A stretch of DNA of 35,129 nucleotides from Fidelibacterota bacterium. Its GTDB lineage: Bacteria; Fidelibacterota; UBA2242. Where the stretch lies: NCBI GenBank assembly GCA_030603165.1, contig JAUVYH010000011.1:1-35129 (forward strand), given 5' to 3'. The notes below the pieces were generated by a model. It ran no database searches. It was not told the origin of the DNA and worked only from the letters and a program-made list of their open reading frames with translations. Below, piece after piece: positions 15,254-22,676 of this stretch (the first letter of the stretch is position 1; every line of letters begins with the position of its first letter). A program made the position numbers and the translations under genes.

Positions 15254-15972
15254 CAGTTCAATCTGCCCAACATACTTAATAATTTAAGTTTCCATACCAT
15301 AAAGACCGCTTCATAGACAATGCTTTTCGACATCTTCGAATGTCCCTCGGATCGTTCTATAAAAATGATGGGCACTTCAGTAATTTTAAATCCTTTCTTC
15401 CATGCCCGAAAATTCATTTCGATCTGAAACGAGTAACCGGAAGATTTTACTTTGCTAAGATCAATCGCTTCGAGAACATCACGATGAAAGCATTTAAACC
15501 CGGCAGTAGTATCTTTGACCGGCATACGTGTCACAATTCGTGTATATTTATTGGCGCCGTAACTAAGTAATAATCGCTTAATAGGCCAGTTGACAACATT
15601 AACACCCTCGCTATAGCGGGAACCAATCGTCAGATCGGCGCCTTTTTTACAAGCTTTAATCAATCTTGGAACATCATTAGGATTATGAGACAAATCGGCG
15701 TCCATTTCCAGAATGTATTTGTAATCCCTCTCAAGCGCCCAGTGAAATCCTCTTACATAAGCGGTCCCAAGCCCAAGCTTGCCGGAACGTTCTATCATAA
15801 AAATATGTTCATTCTTTTTTTGCAAATTTTTGACAATATCGCCTGTGCCATCCGGACTATTATCATCAATGACCAGAATATGCAGATCAAGATTAAGCGC
15901 AGTAAGTTTGTTAATTACCGTCGCAATATTGTCTTTTTCATTATATGTCGGAACGATGACTACTGATTCCAC
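15253..15972 (-). CDS. Polyprenol-phosphate mannosyltransferase-like GT2 (DPM1 family)
   Basis: Cytosolic-face glycosyltransferase that loads a sugar from a nucleotide donor onto polyprenol phosphate. It shows VIVPTYNEKDNI, VIDDNSPDGTGD, KLGLGTAYVRGF, EMDADLSHNPND (DxD) and TIGSRYSEG, then DTTAGFKCFHRDVLEAI, all typical of the DPM1 group; 239 aa without membrane segments is the soluble type. The start is GTG at 15972, overlapping the rfbD stop (TAGTG). The donor could be GDP-mannose or another sugar; the sequence does not decide. Confidence 0.9.
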   Translation of the reverse strand: MESVVIVPTYNEKDNIATVINKLTALNLDLHILVIDDNSPDGTGDIVKNLQKKNEHIFMIERSGKLGLGTAYVRGFHWALERDYKYILEMDADLSHNPNDVPRLIKACKKGADLTIGSRYSEGVNVVNWPIKRLLLSYGANKYTRIVTRMPVKDTTAGFKCFHRDVLEAIDLSKVKSSGYSFQIEMNFRAWKKGFKITEVPIIFIERSEGHSKMSKSIVYEAVFMVWKLKLLSMLGRLN

Positions 15973-16853
15973 TATGCTGTTTCCTTTATCATTTTTAGCG
16001 CTTCAATTATTGAGTAGAAATCCACCTGAAGTTCTCCGGCTGTTTTTTCATAAATCAACCCAGCCTTAAACGGTCGGGGAGCCAATTGGTTCAATGCGCG
16101 GGTTGTCGTTGTCCTGATAAGCGTCGGATCCAATCCGAAGATACCGGCAATTTTCAGAGCAAATTCAAACCGGTTGACATAATCTTTGCCGGCGTAGTGA
16201 TATAATCCCTTCGCATCAATTTCAATAATCCGGTTAATTACCTGAGCCAGTCCGTAGCTCCAGGTTGGATTGCCGAACTGATCATTTACGATTGATATTG
16301 TCTCAAAACGGGACAATTTCTCAACTACCCACCGAACAAAACTCGCTTTTTGCAGTTTGGTATTTCCAAACAAGACATTGGTTCGGATAATTGCCCATGG
16401 AATTTGAGAACCTTTAATCAAATTTTCCGAATCCAGTTTTGTCTGTCCGTAATAATTGATTGGTTTGGGCTGCTCTTCCTCGGCGTACGGACCGGCGCTT
16501 CCGTCAAAAACATAATCGGTGGAAATATGGACCAGTTTACCCCCGTTTTTTGATAGAGCTGAAATTAGGTTTTGCACACCTCCGGCATTTACATCCCAGG
16601 CGGTTCTACGGTCACGTTCAGCGCCATCCACATCGGTATATGCAGCGCAGTTCACCACAATCTGAGGCTTCCTTCGTTTAATTATCTCAAGTACCCGTTG
16701 TTCATTCACGATATTCAACTTTTCATAAACTATGGAATCAGAATATTGGAGGGTGTCATGCACGTCACATGCAATAATGTCATGTGTTCCGGATAACAAC
16801 CTGACGCACTCTTCTCCGAGCATACCATTCGCACCTGTAATTAGAATAACCAT
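15972..16853 (-). CDS. rfbD: dTDP-4-dehydrorhamnose reductase
   Basis: NAD(P)H-dependent reductase making dTDP-L-rhamnose for surface glycans. It has a Rossmann start (ITGANGMLG, 5-13), NCAAYTDVDGAE, STDYVFDG, and YYGQTK with the YxxxK pair. 293 aa is normal. rfbA, B and C are not in the window. It sits four bases after purE and overlaps the next gene. A rhamnosyltransferase-like GT2 domain two genes downstream fits a use of the product in a cell-surface glycan. Confidence 0.92.
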   Translation of the reverse strand: MVILITGANGMLGEECVRLLSGTHDIIACDVHDTLQYSDSIVYEKLNIVNEQRVLEIIKRRKPQIVVNCAAYTDVDGAERDRRTAWDVNAGGVQNLISALSKNGGKLVHISTDYVFDGSAGPYAEEEQPKPINYYGQTKLDSENLIKGSQIPWAIIRTNVLFGNTKLQKASFVRWVVEKLSRFETISIVNDQFGNPTWSYGLAQVINRIIEIDAKGLYHYAGKDYVNRFEFALKIAGIFGLDPTLIRTTTTRALNQLAPRPFKAGLIYEKTAGELQVDFYSIIEALKMIKETA

Positions 16854-16857
16854 TATT

Positions 16858-17316
16858 CTATAATTTATAACCTCTTTTACGAAAATCGTCGAGTTTTACT
16901 TGTAGTTTTCGATCAGTCAACGCCAGAATTTTTGCGGCATACACAACCGCATTAATAACACCCGCTTTGCCAATAGCCATTGTGGCAACCGGAATACCTC
17001 TCGGCATCTGCACGATTGACAGTAAGGCGTCCATTCCACATAGAGACGATGCGTTTAATGGCACTCCGATAACCGGCAGGTGCGTAATTGCGGCAATCAC
17101 TCCCGGTAAATGAGCAGCCATTCCGGCACAGGCAACGATCACGCGGGTTCCGTTCTGTTCCATCATTTTTATATACGATACCAGTTCATCATGCTGACGA
17201 TGCGCCGATAGAACCCGGATGTCGTAGTCAAGTTCAAAAAATTCCAGATAGGCTTTTGCAGAGTCCAGAACCTCCAGGTCTGAAGCGCTTCCGACGATAA
17301 TTGATATTGTTGACAT
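16858..17316 (-). CDS. purE: N5-carboxyaminoimidazole ribonucleotide mutase
   Basis: Purine synthesis enzyme converting N5-CAIR to CAIR. Class I motifs are clear: IVGSASDLEV (GSxSD), VLSAHRQHDEL, ACAGMAAHLPGVIAA, PVIGVPLNASSLCGMDALL and MPRGIPVATMAIG. The 152-aa length is normal. PurK, the usual partner, is absent from the window. It heads the tight series purE-rfbD-GT2-GT2/transferase-accA, a housekeeping gene placed before surface-glycan genes. Confidence 0.95.
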   Translation of the reverse strand: MSTISIIVGSASDLEVLDSAKAYLEFFELDYDIRVLSAHRQHDELVSYIKMMEQNGTRVIVACAGMAAHLPGVIAAITHLPVIGVPLNASSLCGMDALLSIVQMPRGIPVATMAIGKAGVINAVVYAAKILALTDRKLQVKLDDFRKRGYKL

Positions 17317-17391
17317 GATCTCACTAACTCCAAATTAATTTAAATGCCCTTAGATCAATAGGCAATCACTAATTCTGCTTATGAATTTATA

Positions 17392-18417
17392 TTATGATTG
17401 ATCGTCCTGTTCGGTTGTCCGGAAAGTTTGCGTCATTATTTCCATTTGACGAATATAATTGATGCTTTTTTCCCCCGGCGCAAAAACCATCATATCAATC
17501 ACGAAGGTCCGATCACTGTGTTCATCATAAAATGCATAGGTCACGAAAGGACCTCCCTGGGCTTTCTCATCGTGATACCATAAACCGTACATACGCAAGG
17601 CGTCGCGATCTCCTAATTTTACAAATTTATGTCCCAGAAACCGTTCTTCAGTCCTGATTTGCTGGTATAGCTTTCCTATCTTTTCCCTTTTATTAAACAG
17701 CCCGTTTGCCGTCATCCATTCAGTTTTTATACCTCCCGCCCAGGAAATCGATATCCAGCGATAAGGCAGCGCCCGCCCCAACCAAATAAAGTTCCGGTTC
17801 GGATATTCACGGAGAACAACGTAATCACTGGGAATCCTCAACATCCAATTATAGTCTTCCCACAATTTTTTCTCTAAATTTTTTTGTTCGTACTGATTAA
17901 ATATATATTTGGATTGGCGCTCGATATATTTCTGGTTGAATTTACTAAATAACCATCCCCGACGTTCCATTACGAAAGATGATAATTTTTCCATATCGTA
18001 GCCAGCTACCATTACCAGCATCTGCAACTGACGCCAGGTATCCGGAAGCGCGAACATCGCAACCGTATCTTTTTTAATCGATTCCAGACGTTCCCGGCTT
18101 AACAATCCTTTGACAAAATGGCTTGCAGCATCATCCTTATTAAGATCAGCGATTATGATCGTACCTGGATAATAAATATATTCGCTCATCTCATTCAGAG
18201 GGCGCCAATCGGTAGAAAAATAACGTTGAAATTGCGGAGTTCTAATGCCGAATGAAAAAGTCGTATCAATTGCAGTCTGCAGGCTTTCCTTTACTTCCTT
18301 TGATGCAAGAACATACACAACATCCGCAGGACCTTTGGCAAACCGCTTCGTTCCGCAGCCTGACAACACGACCAAGACCATCAGTAAAATGACCAGGATT
18401 ATTTTTATTCTATTCAC
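17392..18417 (-). CDS. DUF4837 family lipoprotein
   Basis: Matches my memory of DUF4837 proteins, envelope lipoproteins of unknown role in FCB bacteria. The start is taken as the GTG at 18417: it begins the signal VNRIKIILVILLMVLVVLSGC (lipid-bearing Cys at 21) and has GGGGAG upstream; the frame is open to 18441. The mature part includes GLLSRERLESIKKDTVAMFALPD, RQSKYIFNQYEQKNLEKKLW and WISISWAGG, with the family pattern of an amphipathic helix followed by a strand. About 341 aa. It lies between RNase R and purE with 75-100 bp gaps. Confidence 0.8.
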   Translation of the reverse strand: MNRIKIILVILLMVLVVLSGCGTKRFAKGPADVVYVLASKEVKESLQTAIDTTFSFGIRTPQFQRYFSTDWRPLNEMSEYIYYPGTIIIADLNKDDAASHFVKGLLSRERLESIKKDTVAMFALPDTWRQLQMLVMVAGYDMEKLSSFVMERRGWLFSKFNQKYIERQSKYIFNQYEQKNLEKKLWEDYNWMLRIPSDYVVLREYPNRNFIWLGRALPYRWISISWAGGIKTEWMTANGLFNKREKIGKLYQQIRTEERFLGHKFVKLGDRDALRMYGLWYHDEKAQGGPFVTYAFYDEHSDRTFVIDMMVFAPGEKSINYIRQMEIMTQTFRTTEQDDQS

Positions 18418-18514
18418 TCTTTCGATCTCTCCCCAAAACACGCCGGAAATTATTGGGAAATCAATTAAAAACCAATTCCTTTCTGATTAAAGTACCGATA
18501 AATCGTTCATCCGC

Positions 18515-20623
18515 TTATTCTCCCCACTCAAAATCCACGAGCCGTTCCTTGACCGACACCCCGGCAATCTTAACCATTACTCTATCCCCAAGGCGGAAAG
18601 AACGTTCATACTTCCTGCCTCTTAACGTGTGATTTTTTTCATCGTAAACATAATAGTCATCATTCAAGGTACGGACGTGCACAAGTCCTTCGATCAGATA
18701 ATCCGATATTTCAACAAAAAAACCAAATTCCATCACTCCGGTAATAATACCGGAATACCATTCCCCGATTTTATTGGCAAGAAATCTGATCTGCTTAATT
18801 TTAATGAATTCCCTTTCGATCTCTTTTGCCCGTATTTCATTCTCAGATGACAGCTCTGCTGTTCTTGGTAATGAGCGTCGAAAAAAGGATTTATCCCCGA
18901 CGGACACTGAATCCATGTAAAGTTTTATCAGGCGGTGCACAATCAAATCCGGATACCTGCGAATTGGTGAAGTAAAATGAGTATAGCGCCTGAAAGCCAG
19001 TCCGAAATGACTTAACGGTTTGGCGGAGTAAACCGCTTTTGACATGGATCGCAGAGCAATCTGTTCTATAAAATGTTTGAATGGCATTGATTCAATTTCC
19101 ATCAATATTCGCCGAATATCATTCGGCATCACAGGATCAGGACGATGGAAATCCAAACCCAGCCGCTTTAATAGATCATACAGGTTGTCAATCGCTTCTT
19201 CCGACGGAGCCGGGTGAATCCGGTAAATAAATGGAAGTTTTTCCTGCCTCCGCTGAACGGCTATCCATTCAGCAACGGTTTTATTCGCCAGCAACATGAA
19301 TTCCTCAATAAGCCGGTGACTATCCAGACGTTCCGAGGGTTTGATCTCAACCGGTACACCGTCATCGCCAATTTTAAATATTGGTTCCGGTATATCGAAG
19401 TCAATACTCCCGGCGGCGGAACGGTTTTTCTTCAAGATTTTACTGAGCTTCAGCATGTTTTCAAGTGTTTCCCAATGAGAACCGGAATCCTTATCGAGAA
19501 TCGACTGCACTTCTTCGTAACTGAATCGTTTCACCGAGCGGATGACGCCGGGTGTAATTTCAAAGTTCCGAATGGCGCCGTTTTTATCGATATACATAAA
19601 AACGGACAGGGTCAACTTGTCCTTATTGGGTTCCAGAGAACATAATTCATTTGAGATTCTTTCCGGAAGCATTGGGACGACTGTATTTCCGAGATAAATA
19701 CTTGTTCCCCGGTTTCGGGCTTCCTTATCAAGGTTTGTCCCGGGATTCACATAATAACTGACATCGGCGATATGCACACCCAGCTTCCATATCCCACTCT
19801 GTAGCCTTTCAAGTGAAACGGCGTCATCAAAATCCTTTGCAGTCTCGGGATCTATTGTAATAATTTCATTTCCCCGCAGATCGAGCCGTCGTAGAATCTC
19901 ATCTTCAGGAATTTTCTCTGATATTTTCTTAAGTTCTTTTATTACTCGCCCGGGAAATTCCGGTGTGATATGAAACATCTTCAGGATAATAGGAATATCA
20001 TCCATCGGATTTTCCGGAACTCCCAGAATCTGTTTGATCTCAGCGCGAGGAGAATAACGAACATTATTCCATTCAAGATGGTGAAGCTCAACCATCTGAC
20101 CGGACGCTGTTCCTTCCACCTCGTTTTTTATCACAATCGAAACCGGGGGAGCCGGCATCTCAGGAATAACTACCCACTGTTGCTGACTGCGCTTCAGGGT
20201 ACCAAAGACCGGCTTTTTTGATCTTTCCAGAATTTTCATGACCTTGCCTTCCGGTCGTTTACCACCCTGTTTGCGGAATTTCTCGACAAGAACCTTATCC
20301 CCGTGAAATGCCGTAAAAGTATCATAACTCCCGACAAATATCTCCTCATCGCTTTCGGTATGCACAAAGGCAAATCCTCTGCTTGAGAAGGATATCATGC
20401 CACTAAATTGTTTTCCGGTATCGGGAATTCGATAACAATTTTTCTGACAGCGCTCGATCTTTCCGGATTCGGACAATTCCCGCAACAGCTCCTTAAAAGC
20501 CTGGTATTTTGCGGCGCTTATTCCCAATGCTTTGGCAATTCGACGTTGTTTGAAAGCGCTCCCTTTTTGCTTCATAAGAAAAGTAATAATCTGCTCGTCT
20601 AAATTTCTTTTTCGTTTTACCAT
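18515..20623 (-). CDS. rnr: Ribonuclease R
   Basis: Processive 3'-to-5' exoribonuclease that degrades structured RNA. Domain order over 702 aa: an N-terminal winged-helix (about 1-65), cold-shock domains (about 70-230), the RNB catalytic domain (about 250-575) with DLRGNEIITIDPETAKDFDD and its Asp cluster, GVHIADVSYYV, RNRGTSIYLGN and FRRYTHFTSPIRRYPDLIVH, and a C-terminal S1 domain (about 630-700, GIITGVMEFGFFVEI). The usual long basic tail after S1 is missing, as in several FCB homologues. Repeat B copy 3 occupies its upstream spacer. Confidence 0.95.
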   Translation of the reverse strand: MVKRKRNLDEQIITFLMKQKGSAFKQRRIAKALGISAAKYQAFKELLRELSESGKIERCQKNCYRIPDTGKQFSGMISFSSRGFAFVHTESDEEIFVGSYDTFTAFHGDKVLVEKFRKQGGKRPEGKVMKILERSKKPVFGTLKRSQQQWVVIPEMPAPPVSIVIKNEVEGTASGQMVELHHLEWNNVRYSPRAEIKQILGVPENPMDDIPIILKMFHITPEFPGRVIKELKKISEKIPEDEILRRLDLRGNEIITIDPETAKDFDDAVSLERLQSGIWKLGVHIADVSYYVNPGTNLDKEARNRGTSIYLGNTVVPMLPERISNELCSLEPNKDKLTLSVFMYIDKNGAIRNFEITPGVIRSVKRFSYEEVQSILDKDSGSHWETLENMLKLSKILKKNRSAAGSIDFDIPEPIFKIGDDGVPVEIKPSERLDSHRLIEEFMLLANKTVAEWIAVQRRQEKLPFIYRIHPAPSEEAIDNLYDLLKRLGLDFHRPDPVMPNDIRRILMEIESMPFKHFIEQIALRSMSKAVYSAKPLSHFGLAFRRYTHFTSPIRRYPDLIVHRLIKLYMDSVSVGDKSFFRRSLPRTAELSSENEIRAKEIEREFIKIKQIRFLANKIGEWYSGIITGVMEFGFFVEISDYLIEGLVHVRTLNDDYYVYDEKNHTLRGRKYERSFRLGDRVMVKIAGVSVKERLVDFEWGE

Positions 20624-20816
20624 ATTTACCCTACTACGTAACTTTCGAATTTAATATACCTAAACTGGACAAGCCAGAACCAAAAAATGACAACAATATT
20701 TTATAAACGCAGAGCCGCAGAGAACGCAGAGAATTATTAAATGTATAACAAACATGTATCCAAGCCGAAACTGCTGACACATTTAAGACAAATACTTTTT
20801 TGAAAAAGTTTTCTGA

Positions 20817-20951
20817 CAAACCCCGTGTAGTAGTTCGTTTATCCCATGTAATATTTTTCCATTTTTTATTAGCCATTATCCTTGCATTGATTATTACACG
20901 GGGTGAATTCACCTTCATATTATTTTTGTCTTTCTTATTACATGGTGTAAA
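20817..20951. mobile_element. Nested palindromic elements E4 and E3, second copy
   Basis: Outer element CCCCGTGTAGTAGTTCG ... CTTATTACATGGTGTAAA, interrupted at 20838-20907 by a 70-bp element (TTTATCCCATGTAATATT ... ATTACACGGGGTGAA). It is nearly identical, in reverse, to 2612-2746. Bases CAAA/TAAA surround it, compared with one TAAA at the unfilled site in repeat B copy 2. Confidence 0.8.
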
Positions 20952-20996
20952 CTCTGCGTGTCTTTGCGACCTTTGCGCCTTTGCGTTAAAATTTTC

Positions 20997-21071
20997 TCTA
21001 CCCCGTTGGATAGTTCTTATATATGTCCGGCTGCTGCCGGATTCCATCAATGACTTATCCAACGGGGTGAA
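20997..21071. mobile_element. 75-bp palindromic element E5
   Basis: CTACCCCGTTGGATAGT pairs with ACTTATCCAACGGGGTGAA; the centre has CCGGCTGCTGCCGG. Removing 71 bp restores TTTTCTCTACAAAAAAAC, which matches the TTTTCTTTACAAAAAAAC at about 11172. Its ends share only the first 8-9 bases with E1-E4. Confidence 0.75.
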
Positions 21072-21119
21072 CAAAAAAACAAGAAATTGACTTGAAAAAG
21101 ACTAAGTGACGTTATAGGG

Positions 21120-22676
21120 TTAAAACCTGTTAATTAATCGTACATGAATTTTTGCCGTCGAGAAGGTGTCTCCCCTGCCAAAACCGTAATCAAGACCTAT
21201 GATACCCATTCTGGATGAGAGGCGAATTCCAACTCCGAAGCTGTTTGGATATCGTATTGTCTCCATCGTTAACTCTTTCCGCCTGAAATAACCCTGATCG
21301 AAAAAGAGAAAGAAACTGCTCAGATTCCCAAAAAGCCTTCTAATTTCAAGAGTCGCCCAGGCAATTTGGCTGCCCCTGAAAAAATCATTGGGATAACCTC
21401 TCAGGCTTCCGGCGCCTCCGAACCAGTACTGATCGGAATATGCCGGTTCTTCGCCGGTTAACCATTTTGCCCTGGCATGAACCATAGCAGCTATTACCCA
21501 GTTGGTCTTCAATGGAAAATATGTTTCGGAATTGAATATCACTTCCGACCGTACTTTATTATCAAGCGAATCCCGCCGCTGAATACCGGCTGAATATGTC
21601 GTATTTAGCGCAAATCCCTTTGACGGATTGTAAAAATTATTTCGCCGGTCAATGCCGTATTTCAAACCAATAGCATTAGTTTTTGTTTGCACAAGACCAA
21701 GCAAGTTCCGACCTCCGGGAGTGGGCAATGTCGATTCATGACTGACCGACAGCTCGATACTGCCTCTCTTAAATGAATAAAAACCGGCGCTGACGCCTAA
21801 TTTTCGAATCACCACAAGAGTATCACGCAACACCTGTTCAAATTCAGCCGTTCCGAACATATCGGATTTCCATATCCATGGTTCCGTATAACTCATTCGA
21901 ATCTGCTGGGAATAGCGGTTTGTCTTTGACCAGTATAGAAAGAGTTGCCGCCCGGTTCCGGACAGATTATGAAATTTCAAATCCAGTTCTCCGGTGAAAT
22001 AGCCTTTCCGCTTATAGGTTTCCGGAACATATCCGACAACGCCGCCGAACTCATTCTCCTGTAGTTCTCGCATACTGATAAGTATCGCAGTCTTCCCTTC
22101 ACGGGTTTTGACAATCTCATTAGCGGAGTTGATCGTAAGAAAAGGAAATCGTCTAAAAGATCGGTCCAATCGCTCATCCAACGCCGGTGAATAGCGTTTG
22201 CCAATATAATCCTTAACCATCCGTTGCATGATATTGGGTCTGGTTTTTTCAATACCGTGAAAAAGAACGGTATCTATCGATGTTGTTTCTCCCCAATCTA
22301 ACCGGAATACAGGATTTAACCGCGCAATACCATCGGCAAAACCGGGACTGACCGATTCCAGATGGAGAACCGGAAAATAATATCCCTCCCGCACCGGCAG
22401 GCGTAATAGGTGGATCGTCAGATTGTCAATACTTTGTTGTGTTACCGTTTGATCGGTAAACTCTCCTTGAATTTGATTCGTTCTGCCGTGAATAACCCGA
22501 TCAGAATTTATGGTTATTTTTCCAAATACTACGGAATCTGCCGACACATCGGTCCGAGCGAGCAAAATGGTAGTAAGAACAAGGAGAAATCCGACAGGAA
22601 TTTTGGTATACGTCCAAAAACATTGGACATAAGATAATAACCTCAACCTCAATCTTAACCTCAACCTTAACCTCAA
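21120..22676 (-). CDS. Omp85 / surface antigen D15-like outer-membrane protein
   Basis: Outer-membrane barrel of the BamA/TamA type. A signal-like segment (VGFLLVLTTILLA, about 28-40) is followed by POTRA-like sequence (about 50-200: TTSIDTVLFHGIEKTRPNIM, KDYIGKRYSPALDERLDR) and a 16-strand-like barrel. The barrel includes QYWFGGAGSLRGYP, the RGY/RGF motif of loop 6, and ends in VRLINRF with a terminal Phe. No ATG is in frame before the signal; the frame begins with TTG codons inside a hexamer repeat (22641-22676) that encodes (Leu-Arg)6, so the true start is unclear. It follows the 22677-26129 gene directly and was probably made with it; a dedicated assembly or translocation role is possible. 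Confidence 0.82.
   Translation of the reverse strand: MRLRLRLRLRLRLLSYVQCFWTYTKIPVGFLLVLTTILLARTDVSADSVVFGKITINSDRVIHGRTNQIQGEFTDQTVTQQSIDNLTIHLLRLPVREGYYFPVLHLESVSPGFADGIARLNPVFRLDWGETTSIDTVLFHGIEKTRPNIMQRMVKDYIGKRYSPALDERLDRSFRRFPFLTINSANEIVKTREGKTAILISMRELQENEFGGVVGYVPETYKRKGYFTGELDLKFHNLSGTGRQLFLYWSKTNRYSQQIRMSYTEPWIWKSDMFGTAEFEQVLRDTLVVIRKLGVSAGFYSFKRGSIELSVSHESTLPTPGGRNLLGLVQTKTNAIGLKYGIDRRNNFYNPSKGFALNTTYSAGIQRRDSLDNKVRSEVIFNSETYFPLKTNWVIAAMVHARAKWLTGEEPAYSDQYWFGGAGSLRGYPNDFFRGSQIAWATLEIRRLFGNLSSFFLFFDQGYFRRKELTMETIRYPNSFGVGIRLSSRMGIIGLDYGFGRGDTFSTAKIHVRLINRF
22641..22676 (-). repeat. Six tandem hexamers (TTGAGG/TTAAGG) at the start of the Omp85 gene
   Basis: On the coding strand six units TTGAGG, TTAAGG, TTGAGG, TTAAGA, TTGAGG, TTGAGG follow the stop of the preceding gene. 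Each unit offers a GAGG or AAGG ribosome-site-like word and four offer a TTG start codon in the same frame. Unit number changes would not shift the frame. Confidence 0.8.

Larger units (their letters stand above)
20656..21090. repeat. Composite spacer repeat B, copy 3, with E4/E3 and E5 insertions (fills the gap 20624-21119)
   Basis: Same flank and core orientation as copy 2: left arm 20707-20731, core starting AATTATTAAATG, right arm from 20952. The core carries the nested pair at 20817-20951, the right flank carries the element at 20997-21071. Comparison with copies 1 and 2 dates the events: E4/E3 are shared with copy 1, E5 is only here. No gene is seen. Confidence 0.85.

Noticed and set aside
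16858-17316. GSASD in PurE (Ala instead of the common Asp) as a defect
   Set aside because: The motif is GSxSD and the middle position varies in the family; all other active-site blocks are normal.
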